From Conus ventricosus (taxonomy: Eukaryota > Mollusca > Gastropoda > Neogastropoda > Conidae): DNA of 64,000 nt. This document shows, piece by piece, positions 1 to 12,134 of the stretch (position 1 is the first letter of the stretch; every line of letters begins with the position of its first letter). The notes under the pieces were generated by a model. It saw only the letters and a list, made by a program, of their open reading frames with translations, was not told the origin of the DNA and made no database searches. Both the position numbers and the translations under genes were made by a program. The DNA is taken from positions 69,374,736 to 69,438,735 of the forward strand of contig CM031616.1 of NCBI GenBank assembly GCA_018398815.1, given 5' to 3'.

Positions 1-1197
1 TTTCCCAAAACTGTTGAAAGAAAAAAAAAAAATCCAAAATTATAGACATTTTTAAGATGTGTGCTTGAAGTGTGTGTGTGTGTGTGTGTGTGTTTTGTGA
101 TAAAGGCTGGTGAAAAGATAGTGACCAACTCCAAAGTGGTGATCTGTGAGTCACGGCTGTTCACAGCAAGCCACTTAGTTTTGAGAGGAAGGGGAGTTTA
201 CAGCTCGCCCACAGCTGCAGAGGCCAAGCCGTGAATGCAGGTCAGGGAAAGGGGTGTTTTCTGCAGGCTGCTCCCCACCAACCAGCTAACCGTGCTGTAC
301 TCGGCGAACTGAATGTCATCTGCCGGTCTGGCAACAATGTGTTCGGCATTGCTGAGCGGCCATTACAAGTGGGGCTGTTAGTTTGATAATTAGTGGTTGT
401 CATGAAAAATGCAATATATCTGTGCTTTTGAGATGACTGAATAGGCAAATTCCCAACAATTCTTTTAATACCAAACTTGACTAGGTTTATTTTCCTGTAG
501 ATAATGTAGATACGGCATGAAAGCTTGTACACAAGTAGTCAGGCGATATTCAAACAATGACAACACACACACAATTGTGCAAAAATGACGTCATCACTTT
601 CTGGGAACTTAATTTTCCCTAGTTAACTAGTACACAAGTTCGATATATGCCTCTGCTTGGACTACAACAACAAAAATGTCGGATTAGAAATGTGTAAGCC
701 TTGTTTCTTCGGCCCTTTAACTAAGTGTCTCGAATGGTACGGAAATATAAAGCTGTGGAGTACCAGCGGTTACGTGTGGAAGTACATTTTCTCCTTTAGC
801 GTACCATAATTATGCTATCAGATCAAACCCCAAACTTCTGCCTTCATCCGCTGGCCCTCAGATTTTTTATGCTAAAAAGCTGGTAGGTATACACATGCAT
901 ATACATGTACTCGTGCGTACTTACACACAACACACACACACACACATATATACATACGCACACACTCGCACACATATTTTGTTTAAAAAGCTGTCCTTTC
1001 AGGTGCTGATGAGCACACATATACTTTAATTTATAAAGCTGTTGTATTGTTTAGATGCTTGTGAATTCACACACACACACACACCTCTACACACACATAC
1101 ACACACACACTAAGAGGGAGCAAACATACACACACACACATACTCGCACGCACACACGTACTCACACACTCGCACGTTCATACCTCTGCTGTTCCAG
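1..1197. other. Noncoding stretch upstream of the first visible exon
   Basis: No coding segment is recognisable. The stretch holds a (TG)n run at 71-93 and CA-rich microsatellite sequence at about 921-964 and 1068-1164. Since the exon at 1198 starts inside a bromodomain, this is most likely an intron of that gene, with the earlier exons to the left of the window. Confidence 0.6.
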
Positions 1198-1325
1198 ATG
1201 CCCATGAACCTAACGGAGATGGAGGAGAAACTGAAAAACGGACGATACAGAAGCCAGGAGGATGTTGTGTCCGACATGGATCTGATAGTGGACAACTGTG
1301 AGAGCTAATAACGGCACGGATCATG
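1198..1325 (+). CDS. Bromodomain gene (CECR2-like), exon encoding the middle of the bromodomain
   Basis: The exon follows a pyrimidine-rich acceptor ending in CAG and stops before a GTAAGG donor. It reads MPMNLTEMEEKLKNGRY and continues through QEDVVSDMDLIVDNCES, which is the PM(D/N)L..M...L..G.Y segment, then the helix leading to the acetyl-lysine-binding Asn of a bromodomain. The frame breaks at about 1306-1311, where TAATAA is read as stops. Ignoring one base there gives the expected Tyr-Asn-Gly, and the exon then ends in phase 1, exactly as the next exon needs. A one-base insertion (error or allele) is therefore likely. Bromodomains bind acetylated histone tails in the nucleus. The earlier ZA-loop part lies outside the window. 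CECR2 is favoured from the spacing of the YNG and the following NL..F..AM...FP; another bromodomain family is possible. Confidence 0.8.
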
Positions 1326-1481
1326 GTAAGGAGGCTGTGCAGTGATAAAAGAGCTCCCTTGGAGCTCTCTCTTTGCTGAGGCTTTTCAGTTTCATTCTGG
1401 GTTTGGAGCTGTTCAGAAAGACTTAAAAGGCGTGAGTTGTTAGTGAGAAGTAGATCTACCGACAGTGCAGGTGGGTCGAAA

Positions 1482-1503
1482 GGGGGGGGGGGGGGGGGGG
1501 GGG
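1482..1503. repeat. Poly-G tract (22 G)
   Basis: Uninterrupted run of 22 G in the intron between the two bromodomain exons. Runs this long are poorly resolved by sequencing, so the exact length is uncertain. Confidence 0.9.
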
Positions 1504-2199
1504 TTGATTCCAGTCAGCAATTCGGCCTGTGGAAGCGTTCAGCCTTGTCAGGAAGAATCTTACAGGTTTTTCGTCCCCACACCACAGGGGCACTGATGAT
1601 CCTGAAGTGCAAAAAAAGAGCCAAGTCATAAGATGAAGCTTAGTGACAGAGTGCTTCAAAAAGGTGAAAGAGCAGCGATATATTGGCTGATGCAGTGATT
1701 CAGCAAAAGCACCTGACAAAGGGATAGAAAATAAAAGTGTCTGGAATGTGGGTGTTTTGTTTTGGGTGCGATAGAGTATACAGTATTCCTCTCAACTGTC
1801 AGAAATTCCTCTCACTTTTCAAAAATGTTCCACTCGAGTCTCTTCAGAGGTTGGCAGTTCTGCATGTGTGATTCCCCCAGAACACAGTCAGCAGCCAGTT
1901 AGGAAGGGGAGGGATAGTTTTGTCCAAGAGATGACATGCAGTACGTTTGTTGTTTGTTTATTTCTGTGTGTAACAATGTACTGCAGTACCCAGCTAAAGA
2001 AACAGACTGCAACTCGGTATAACAGCGCATGGCTGTGCATCTCCACAATATGTTGTTTGCTGTCTGTGTAGGTGTGTGTGTGTGTGTGTGTTTGTATGTG
2101 TGAGTGTGTGTATGGTAAATAAAACAAAACCAGAAGTCAGGCACGGAAACAAGTTCAGTGTTTTTAACATACTAACACAAGACACTGTGTCTCTTCCAG

Positions 2200-2399
2200 A
2201 CTTCTCCATCATGGCCCGAAACTTAAGGACAGCATTCCAGCAAGCCATGCGCCGCTTCTTCCCCACTGGGCGGAACAGGAAAGATGATGATGACTATGTG
2301 ATGGAGGGTCATGGGGGCGTGCAGAACATAGGGCGGAGATACAAGGCTCGGCGTGAGGCCAGCAAGAAGGCATTGGATTCCTTCCAGAACATTCTGTCT
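2200..2399 (+). CDS. Bromodomain gene (CECR2-like), exon encoding the end of the bromodomain
   Basis: The acceptor is a pyrimidine tract ending in CTCTTCCAG and the donor is GTAAGT. Joined in phase 1 to the previous exon, it continues HDFSIMARNLRTAFQQAMRR-FFP, the last bromodomain helix. This matches the M..NL...F..AM...FP pattern I associate with CECR2. An acidic stretch (DDDDY) follows, then a basic, probably disordered segment (RRYKARREASKKALDSFQN). The exon is 200 nt and ends in phase 0. The product should be a nuclear histone-acetyl reader; CECR2 partners ISWI-type remodellers, but no DDT or remodeller-binding region is visible here to test that. Confidence 0.8.
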
Positions 2400-3042
2400 G
2401 TAAGTAGTGAGAAGTCAGAACGGTGTCAGTCTAGTTGTACAAAGTTGTGTACATGTGTGTGGGGTGTGACGTGTTTTTTGTATGTGTGTGTGTGTGTGTA
2501 TCCGTGTGTTTGTCTGTCTGACTGTCTGTCTATGCGTATCCGTGTGTTTGTCTGTCTGACTGTCCGTCTATCTGTGTAAATGTAGGATGAAAAAATCAGC
2601 CAACACCCAGGTAGTGGCAGTTAAAATTTTCAGTTTATTAAAACCTTCTTCAATAAAATCAAGGACTGCAGTGTAAATGTGTGTGTGTATTTGAATCAAG
2701 AAATGTTGTGCTATAGAATCCATGTATTTACAAAGAATCTTGCCTGTACGAAAATGTGAAGTTTTTTTTTGTTTGTTTGTATTTTTTGTTTTTGTTAACA
2801 GTCTTGCTTCTATTAGAAAAGCCAAATTGTAGAAAGAGTGAAAGACATGATCTCATCTTTGTAGCTTTGATCAGTAAAAACTTTTTTCACTGTTTGCTGT
2901 AAAGGACGACTGTACGGGAAAACATATTTTTTCCTTCCACAATTTTAGTCATATGCCTGGTATTACAGCAGGTTCTTTTAGTGAAGGACTCCTCTAAAGG
3001 TCAGTTGTGGAAGTGAAGTCCTATTTCATGTCATGGTTTCAG

Positions 3043-6000
3043 GATGCCGATGAAGTTGCTCATCCCTCGGACAACAGAGTGACTTTCCGACCAATCGGAT
3101 CAGGATCTCTACGGAACCAGACACGCACCTGTGAGGGGTATGTCTCGGCAGGAGCAGCTCGGCCACGTCCTCCACCGCCAGCCCGGGCACCCGGGTGATG
3201 AACTCCATGTTGAACAGCGGGAAGCAGGTGATCGTGGTGTCACAGGCGCCCAGGTGGTGTGCCGACAAGGATCCCAGGTGATCGAGGTGCGCACCATTCA
3301 GCCTTCCACCCCCGCCCAGGCAGGCAAGAGCGGTGTGGTGCAGAAAGTGATGGTGGGGTCCCACACACCGGGGACTCCAGCGACGGGGATGCTGACGGCC
3401 ATCCTCAACTCCCCTGCCGGGGACGGGTCCACCCAGAAAATACGCTACATGATCCCCTCCTCAATGGTGTCGCTGCTCAAAGATCGGAAGCCCGGTGAGG
3501 AAGGGAGTCGGCCAATGTACGTGTCGATCAGCCGCCCCAGGGGTCGCAGCCCACGACCACGGTGACCAACAGCAGCAACCTCACCAGCGTGCTGTCCACC
3601 ATTCACCAGAGCGGGGGCACCGTGAAACTCGGCAAGACTGACATGATCACCGAGCTGGTAGGTGCTCAGGGCGGGAAGTCCTTGCTGAAGAGTGTTCCTC
3701 TGTCTACCAGTCCGATCGTGGCAGGAAGCAGCACGTCGGTGTTGGCAGGAAGCAGCCCCCTGTTGGTTGGAGGGAAAAGGCTGATTCAAGTGCCAGGAAC
3801 AAAGCAGTACATCCTCGCTGGAAACAACCCCGTCTCGATGTTGGGAAACAATCCTTCAGGAAACATTCAGCTGGTGACGCTGCCAGGTAATAGCCAGGTG
3901 GGTGAGGCAGGAAAGCGCACGGTGGTGGTGCCAGCAGGAACTGTCCGACAGCGGAAGCAGGAAACAGCCCGTCGGTGGTGTTGGGGACCAGCCTGCCAGC
4001 AGCAGCGGCAACGGCCTCTAGCAGCAGCAGCGAAGAGCCCAAGCCGGCCCCCAGCACCATGCATTTCACCAAAGAGACCTACCTTCGCCTGCTGGCTGAG
4101 AAGAAGATCAGAATCGTGCAGCAGGGGGGCAAGCCGTGCATTCAGCTGCAGCCTGGTGTGCAGTTGGTGCAGAAAGCGGCGGCCACCACCTTGCCTCAAG
4201 GCAGCGCGATAGCCACGACCGCTCTGCCCACGACAGTCCGAGCCCCTGGAGCCGTTGTAGCCACAGGCAGCACTGCTGTATCCACACCCATGTACATCAA
4301 CCTAGGATTGGCAGCCAGCCCCAAACCAGTGATGATCTCGGCAGCAAGGCCAGCACTGGTGAAAAAACCTGTCGTGGTCAACCCTTGGTCTGTGAGTGAC
4401 AAGGTGACGGTCACCACTGCCTCTCCTTTGTCCGTCAGCAGCGTCCTTGCGCCGTCAGCTGTGTCGATGCAGCTGTCTTCAGCCACCTCAGCCTTGCCCT
4501 GCACAACATCAGCGACTTTCACACCCATCGCCCCAGTGATGGTGGCTCAGAAAGTAAGCACAACCTTCGCCTCAGGGAGAGAGAAAGCTGCGCTGACTTA
4601 CGCACAGGTCGTGACCCCTTCAGGGACGCAGCCTGTGACTGCCTCAACCATCATTCCAGTCCTGGCCTCCCCATCCCCTGGCTCCCTGCTCACTCCAGGG
4701 ACCGTTGTCCAGGACAGGCCAGAAAGCCGTGTCCTCAAGGCCTCTCCAGAAGTCATCATGCCCATTCAGGCTGCTCACACCCCCACTGCCGTGTCCCAAA
4801 CAAGCCCTTTTGGTGTGGCCCAGCGGATCGTTCTGTCCTCCACCCAGGTGTTGTCTCCAGCCCAAAGAAGCCTGTTCACCTCATCGACCCTGGGAGCTCC
4901 TGTCTGCATTGTTGCCAGTGGGGTAACTCCTCCCGTCCATCCGGCTCCGCTGACTCTGAGCACTTCTGGTCCAACTTCAGTATTACATGTGCAGGCTTCT
5001 GGCAGCGTTCCAGTGACTGTGACTTCTGTGTCGTGTATGTCCTCAACACCCAGAGCTTCAGTGAGTGTGCTGCGATCAGCGCCTGTCAGTTCACAGAGCA
5101 TTCCACTAAGCGTGACTGTTCCTTCTGTGGGTAATGTGCTGACGCCAGTAGCAAATCCAGCAACGGGAAGTTCAGAAGGCCAAACGATGGAGACTCTACC
5201 AACTGTGCAGACTGTACCTCAGCTTGTCAGCCTGCAGGGGTCTGTGTGCTCTTCATCAGTGGTTCCTGGGATCTCACCGAACAGCCAGGAGACTGTACTC
5301 CAGAAAACCGTTGACTCTGTGATGTTGGCCACAAAGCCCAGTGCTCATGACAACCTTACTGGGAGTAGTTCCGTGCAAGGACAGGTCTGTGTGTCTTTGC
5401 CGGTCCCAATCACTGTGACATCAGCTGCTCATAACATAGCCTGTGTGCCGTCAGTTAAACCCGTTGTAGTGAACCAAGATCAATCAGACGCATCTCTGTC
5501 AGCGAAGCCCAAGGCTTGTTCAGCGACCAGACGTGCATCATGCAAAAGTTCTGTGAACGACAGCAGTCACGATCAGGCCCAGAGCTTGACCATAGAAAGT
5601 GACCAAGAAGCGGCTCATGGCAGGTCCAGGAGAAATGTCGTCAATCGTGATTACAAAGCCTTTGCAGGCTACAGCTCTAATAAGTCAGCGAACCGTAGGA
5701 GTTCAGTGTCGAAATCTGCTATCAGGACAGTAGACATTGACTCTCCCAACCTAAACTCAAGTCAGGCAATGGACTGTAAAACCTTGAAAGCGCCATCACT
5801 GAAGCGGTCTGCTGTCGACGGCAGTGACCAGGTTCCAGCAAAAGTACTGTGTCTGTCACCAGACAGCGCTTCGAGTGATTCCAGTCTGGAGGCTGCTCAT
5901 GCCCGACAGACCTCGCACCTCTCTGAGCAGGAGAATGTGAACTATGCTGAGCATTGCCAGGGACAGCATTCCACAGCTGACGCCGAGCAAATGGAGGTGG

Positions 6001-6256
6001 ACGGTGTGTTTTTACCATCACAACTACATTCCCCAAACCATGTATCGTCGATGTCCGGGAGAAAAAATGTGTTTGATAGCTTTTCGAGTGAACTGCAGTG
6101 CCATGAGGCGGACAGTGTTGAACTCGCGCCCAAGGTGAATTCTCCAAGGTCAAGGTGTAATGTCATGGTCTCAGGAAGCGGCAAGTCGCCCTGAAGCGTG
6201 CAGACCATAATATCTTCCAGCAGTTGGTGACCAGTTCTGACAGTCAAGCTGAAAAG
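3043..6256 (+). CDS. Bromodomain gene, giant Val/Thr/Ser-rich exon (several frame changes)
   Basis: The exon starts in phase 0 after TTTCAG, directly compatible with the previous exon, and reads DADEVAHPSDNRVTFRPIGS. It stays open for about 3.2 kb only if the frame is switched: near 3135-3150 (to VMNSMLNSGKQVIVVSQ), near 3240 (to QVIEVRTIQPSTP), near 3528 (to TVTNSSNLTSVLSTIHQSG), near 3950 (to the long run 3975-6194), and near 6170 (to VALKRADHNIFQQLVTSSDS). It ends before a weak GTAGTT donor. The protein is low-complexity V/T/S/P-rich, with one more ordered-looking patch, MHFTKETYLRLLAEKKIRIV, around 4060-4120. Acidic and Lys/Arg-rich patches lie near the end. No catalytic domain is visible. 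Because each frame is protein-like with few stops between switches, I read the breaks as sequencing indels rather than gene death. Confidence 0.7.
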
Positions 6257-6559
6257 GTAGTTTTTTATTTTTACTTGAAAGATTGTTTTATTAATATATT
6301 AGGGAACATGGGATTGGGGTTTGGGGGAGGGGTTATATTCAGATCTTCGCCTCTTATGATTGACAACACTGCTTAATCCAGCATCCCAAGGTAGGATATT
6401 TTATTTGAAGGAATATTTTATACACTAAGGGAAAAAGGGGGTGGGTTGGGGAGGGGTTATGTAAATGGTAGCCACTTGCGACATTACCTCAACACTGCTT
6501 ATTCCAGCATCCCATTGTTAGCCACACCTCTAGTTTTATCCTTTCTCAGCCCCAGCATG

Positions 6560-6745
6560 GGCAGCCTGCAGGCGGCAGTCGGTGGCAAGTCATCATGAGG
6601 CATACCCACCAGAGAAGACACTGCACTACTGTCAAGTCACTGTTTGGTGGTTACTGTTCTGATCCAGCGTATGCAGGATACCACCTGCTGTGTGCCCCCT
6701 CCTGTTCACAGTAATTGCTTAGTGGCAGAGCCAACAGAAACGAAT
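6560..6745. repeat. Dispersed repeat, copy 1 (related copy at 63780-64000)
   Basis: This stretch aligns by eye with the right end of the window. Both contain GACACTGCACT, then AAGTCACT or GAGTCACT, CTGTTCTGATC, a GCAGGA(T/C)ACCACCT block and finally AATTGCTTAGT, in the same order and orientation. It is therefore an interspersed repeat family, perhaps the 3' end of a retroposon. No coding potential is seen. Confidence 0.6.
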
Positions 6746-7010
6746 GTCCCCCGCTAGAGGGTGCAACGACATTTCGTCCAGCGACAGCCCCCATGATCTT
6801 GCCAGTGTTGGCGACCTTGACACAAACTCCCCAAGGGCAAAGCAGGCATGTCAGTACTTATCCTCTTTTTGATCTCTTTTTTTGATGAACGTAGGAAATC
6901 TTGGTGGAACGCCACCCCCACTCTTATTTTTTCCATAGAGAATACGAAAAGTTGTTGAAAATATCTTAAATATTTATTTGAATCAGGAAATACAGCAGAA
7001 AGCAGGTACT

Positions 7011-7034
7011 GGGGGGGGGGGGGGGGGGGGGGGG
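7011..7034. repeat. Poly-G tract (24 G)
   Basis: Uninterrupted run of 24 G followed by a T-run about 40 bases later. Low-complexity noncoding DNA. Confidence 0.9.
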
Positions 7035-8786
7035 CTTCCTTTGCAGCTGCTTTTCTTCACCTCTGGGGTTGTAAATTTTTTTTTTTTTTTTTTTTTTTTA
7101 AGTTAGGAAGTTGGCGTTGTGGGCAAACAGGTGAACAGGAAATTGGAAGTGAGGTGGCAGGACGTGAAGGGCCACAGAATTTAAGACCTTTTTTGTATGC
7201 TGACCGATGAGGAGGAGGAGGGTATAGAGTTCCGTTTTAGTCTGAGACTGCATGACATGGCTGTACTACACTCTAGTCTATGCTTATGATTTACATTAAA
7301 AATCCTGGTGTTGGCCAGGCTTGAGAGAGACAGACACCTGCAGTGCTTCACTGCTTGTCAGGAAATTTGAGCTTTTTTTTTTTGAGAGCCAACCCTCCCC
7401 CAGCTTGGACTCACACACACATATGTGTATGTATGCACATTATACACACACAGAATATAAATAGAATTATCTACAGCAGTCATCTGCACTTCAACACAGC
7501 TGTAGTGTAATCGCACATCAGAACAAAGATGGTGTACACGTGACTATGCTATGTTCATGATTGATCAATCATGTTGTTGTTGATGTTTGTCCAGAGTCCT
7601 AGAGATTCTTCCATCACCGACTGACCTACTGACTGCCCTCTGCTGCTGTGTCTTCATTGAGACATCTGATCGCAGACGCCGCCGGACTGCTGCCTGATTA
7701 TCCTTATCAGAGACAAACCCTAGGCTTGCAGAACAGGGCAGTGCGTCTTCTTTGATATATATCGTCACTGTTTGCTTGTGCAACAAACATGGTTGGAAGC
7801 TTTTATTTCTCATTCCTGTAACTTTTTAGGTTACAACATGAGGGTAGAGGCTTCTTTGCATAATACCTAAACATGTCCATGTTTTTGTCTCCAGTGTCTC
7901 TCCTCTCTTTCCACCCTCTGCTAGGAGTTTTTTTTTATTTATTTTTTTTCTTTTTCAAATAGCCCCATTTTGTCCTATTTACTGATTGAAAGACTTTTAT
8001 TTATTTCAGTTCTTCTAGTCTTGAACAGTATAAGTCGCAGTAAACTTGTGTCCTGTTCTGTGTGTGACTGAGAGTGGATGACTCCGTGAGTGAAAGGTTG
8101 CCAGATGAAGTAACAGATTTGTGGTGTGTGTGTGTGTTGTGTGATTGTGTATGTGTGTGTGTGGTGTGTGTGTGTGTGTGTGTGTTGTGTGTGTGGTGTG
8201 GTTTGAAGGGACCATTATTTTCTACCAGCAGGGCATTCTGAAAGGTAGGGCAATGTATCCTTTTCTTTAAATTGTTTTTTTATTTTTAAGGATAAAATCT
8301 CAGTAAAGCATTGCTGTAAGTATGGTCCGTTGATACTTTTGCTGCTTAGGATTCCAGTCTGTCTGTGGCTTTGCATGCAAGACCAAGGCAGATTTGTTGA
8401 CAGAGCCAAATTTAGTGATGACAGCCAAAACACACTAAAAAAATAATGGTGATGTAAAACTGTAAAATAATTACGTCCGAACTAGTGTTCAATTTTTAAT
8501 GACATGCACAATGAAAAATTACACTGTTGAACTTCACAACACTGATAAAATTTATTACAAGGCATTGAGCGTGCATATCATTTTGATGTGATCATGATAT
8601 CACAAACACTTGCATTGAATGCTGAAGGTCAACAACTAATTGATAACATTGACCTCAAGGACAGAATTTTTATTCCAAATTCCAAGACTGAAACTGAAAT
8701 TGAAAGAACATTGTTGTCTTTGTTTGCTCTTTTAAACTGTTTCTGTGAAGACAGAACAAATTGAGGTCTGGAAATTTTTAAAAGAA

Positions 8787-9078
8787 AGTGAAATATTCTT
8801 TCCAGAAACAAAGCATTTTCCTCTCAGATTCCTACTACAGCAGCTTCTATTAGGAAGCTTTGAAATTGTGATCTTGAAAGTGTTCTTTCCAGATAACAAA
8901 GTATTTTCCTCTCAGATAACAAAGTATTTTCCTCTCAGATTCTTACCACAGAAGCTTAGGAAGCTTCGAAATTGTGATCTTTAAAGTGTTCTTTCCAGAA
9001 AACAAAGTATTTTCCTCTCAGATTCTTACCACAGCAGCTTGTATTAGGAAGCTTTGAAATTGTGATCTTGAAAGTGCT
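8787..9078. repeat. Three tandem copies of an approximately 93-bp unit
   Basis: Each copy carries TTCTTTCCAGA, AACAAAG(T/C)ATTTTCCTCTC, AGATTC.TAC.ACAG.AGCTT and GAAATTGTGATCTT in that order. The middle copy has an extra short internal duplication of the CCTCTCAGATAACAAAG part. No gene is present. Confidence 0.8.
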
Positions 9079-10377
9079 CTAACCAGGGCTCCTTGGGCAT
9101 TTCCTGATACAAAGCCAGGGCACCTTGTATTGAAAGGACGCTTTCCAACACCAGGCGCACTGGTCAGAATTGCAGTGAAAAAAATTTGCCTTGTGGTGTG
9201 GAAATTCATGGTACATTTTTTTAATCACAGATTTTTAATATCTTGCATGGTCATTTTGAAAAAAAAAAATGGTACGGCAGATGATGCATGTCTGTATGCG
9301 TACTTGAAGTTCTGGTTCATGTGTGTGTATATGTGCATCATATCCTTCTGTTTGTGAGTGTGTGTGTGGCCCTTAAGGGGAGGATTGAATTTGCAAATCA
9401 TGTTTGTTTGTTGGCTGGTTAGTTTTTGATCATGTGGGAAAAAAAAAAAGGAAAAAAAAAAAGGAAACGCATCATATTGTGGAATACATAAGCTGCAAAT
9501 GTAATGTCACATCATGTCCAGATTTCTTCTATTTTCTTATGTCCTTTGCATGTGTGTATACAAGTGAGTGCGTATGTGTGTGAGCGAGTGCATAGTTTGA
9601 CCATACATAAACATATATAATATGTACAGTAATTATGATGTGTACATAAATGTGTGTTACATTGCAGCCATGCACAAAATGAATTTTTTCTCAGGAATTT
9701 GTATGTTCTGCGTTTTCCATGTGAATTCTTGTATAGTAAATATTGCGCACCTGTGTATTTCAGAGGTTTAGTAGAAATCTGTAAGTGTAAGTGTTGAGTA
9801 GTTATTTCAGCCTTTTAGAATTTCAATTGAACTATGAAAAATGCATTCTTTCTTTCTGTTCATCCTCAGGCCTGGTTGGGTGGTTCATAGTTGTCTGGGA
9901 TGTTTTCAAAGTTACTGTAGTTTTTATCCATGATTTTGACACAGACTCCTAGCTGTGTTAGGGTAGACATAGATTGATAGAAGAAGCAGAGATTAGGGTT
10001 CATGGGAATTGTCGTAGAACTGGCCAGTAACAGTTGATCTGTCATGTGTCTTTAGATACATTGTACAAACGCATAGATGCAGGTCCGTTCATGTGTGTGT
10101 GTGCATTGTGTTCATGATTGGATGTGTGAGGGCATTTTTTGTTTAGTTTGTATGCGTATATGTGGAGCTTTTCTTGTTTGTTTTTCCTTTTTATTCCATT
10201 GAATGGTTAACACAATGAAAATCCAAAGAAAATGAGCATAAGAGAAGGCGCTGAATGGAATGAAAATCGGCATGACAGAATCACTTTGAATTAGCTTACA
10301 GTTATAGACGTGTTTTGTAAACAAACCCTGCCTACTATTGTACTAACCTTGTCCAGCACTTGGCCAGTGTGACGTTC
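9079..10377. other. Noncoding stretch
   Basis: AT-rich sequence with short A-runs and small TG microsatellites. I see no exon, RNA gene or mobile element end. Confidence 0.5.
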
Positions 10378-12134
10378 CCAGCCTTTAGCTCTGTCAGACG
10401 CTGAGGCTCTCGCTAGTCTCAGTCCTTTTGCTCTAGATCTGAGGCTCCCAGCCTTTAGCCCTATCTCAGGCTCCAAGCCTTTGGTCCTGTCTGAGGCTCC
10501 AAGCCTTTAGCCCTGTCTGAGGCTCCAAGCCTTGTTCTGTCTGAGGCTCCAAGCCTTTAGGCCTGTCCGAGGCTCCCAGCCTTTGGTCCCATCTGAGGCT
10601 CCAAGCCTTTGGTCCCATCTGAGGCTCCAAGCCTTTAGGCCTGTCTGAGGCTCCCACCTTGAGCCCCTTCTGAGGCTCCAAGCCTTTAGCCCTGTCTGAG
10701 GTTCTCAGCCTTTAGCCCTGTCTGAGGCGCTCAGCCTTTAGCCTGTCTGAGGCTCCAGCCTTTAGCCCTGTCTGAGGCTCCCAGCCTTTAGCCCTGTCTG
10801 AGGCTCCCAGCCTTTAGCCCTGTCTGAGGCTCCCAGCCTTTAGCCCTGTCTGAGGTTCTCAGCCTTTAGCCCTGTCTGAGGCTCCCAGCCTTTAGCCCCA
10901 TCTGAGGTTCTCAGCCTTTAGCCCTGTCTGAGGCTCTCAGCCTTTAGCCCTGTCTGAGGCTCCCAGCCTTTAGCCCCGTCTGAGGTTCTCAGCCTTTAGC
11001 CCTGTCTGAGGCTCTCAGCCTTTAGGCCTGTCTGAGGCTCTCAGCTTTAGCCCTGTCTGAGGCTCTCAGCCTTTAGCCCTGTCTGAGGTTCTCAGCCTTT
11101 AGCCCTGTCTGAGGCTCCCACCCCTTGGTCCTATCTCAGGCTCCAAGCCTTTGGTCCTGTCTGAGGCTCCAAGCCTTTGGTCCTATCTGAGGCTCCAAGC
11201 CTTTAGCCCTGTCTGAGGTTCTCAGCCTTTAGCCCTGTCTGAGGCTCCCAGCCTTTAGCCCTGTCTGAGGCTCTCAGCCTTTAGCCCTGTCTGAGGCTCC
11301 AAGCCTTTAGCCCTGTCTGAGGCTCTCAGCCTTTAGCCCTGTCTGAGGTTCTCAGCCTTTAGCCCTGTCTGAGGTTCTCAGCCTTTAGCCCTGTCTGAGG
11401 TTCTCAGCCTTTAGCCCTGTCTGAGGCTCCCACCCCTTGGTCCTATCTCAGGCTCCAAGTCTTTGGTCCTGTCTGAGGCTCCAAGCCTTTGGTCCTATCT
11501 GAGGCTCCAAGCCTTTAGCCCTGTCTGAGGCTCCCAGCCTTTAGCTCTGTCTGAGACTCCAAGCCTTTGGTCCTGTCTGAGGCTCCCTGCCTTTAGCCAT
11601 GTCTAAGGCTCCCAGCCTTTAGCCCTGTCTGAGGCTCCCAGCCTTTAGCCCTGTCTGAGGTTCTCAGCCTTTGGCCCTGTCAGAGGCTCCCAGTCTTGAG
11701 GCTCCCAGCCTTTAGCCCTGTCTGAGGCTCCAAGCCTTTGGTCCTGTCTGAGGCTCCCTGCCTTTAGCCCTGTCTGAGGCTCCAAGCCTTTGGTCCTATC
11801 TGAGGCTCCAAGCCTTTAGCCCTGTCTGAGGCTCCCAGCCTTTAGCTCTGTCTGAGACTCCAAGCCTTTGGTCCTGTCTGAGGCTCCCTGCCTTTAGCCA
11901 TGTCTAAGGCTCCCAGCCTTTAGCCCTGTCTGAGGCTCCCAGCCTTTAGCCCTGTCTGAGGTTCTCAGCCTTTGGCCCTGTCAGAGGCTCCCAGCCTTAA
12001 GCCCAGTCTGAGGCTCCCAGCCTTTAGCCCTGTCTGAGGCTCCAAGCCTTTGGTCCTATCTGAGGCTCCCTGCCTTTAGCCCTGTCTTAGGCTCCAACCC
12101 TTTGGTCCTATCTGAGGCTCCCTGCCTTTAGCCT
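10378..12134. repeat. 26-bp minisatellite array, left part
   Basis: Tandem array of a 26-bp unit built around CAGCCTTTAGCCCTGTCTGA, with common variants AAGCCTTTGGTCC and GGTTCTC. About 68 units are present. Higher-order segments recur; for example, the stretch with CACCCCTTGGTCC followed by three TTTGGTCC units occurs at least twice (about 11115 and 11428). Open frames across it are a consequence of the repeat, not genes. Confidence 0.95.

Larger units (their letters stand above)
6257..8786. other. Noncoding stretch after the bromodomain gene exon
   Basis: No exon is recognised. It contains a dispersed-repeat copy (6560-6745), a 24-base poly-G at 7011-7034, a T-run at about 7077-7099, and TG-rich microsatellite sequence at about 8123-8200. 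Since the preceding exon ends at a donor-like GT, this may be an intron of the bromodomain gene. Confidence 0.5.

Noticed and set aside
1198..6256. Interpretation of the bromodomain gene as a processed pseudogene
   Set aside because: It still has introns with intact splice sites and matching phases, and the frame changes are isolated single shifts in otherwise open sequence.
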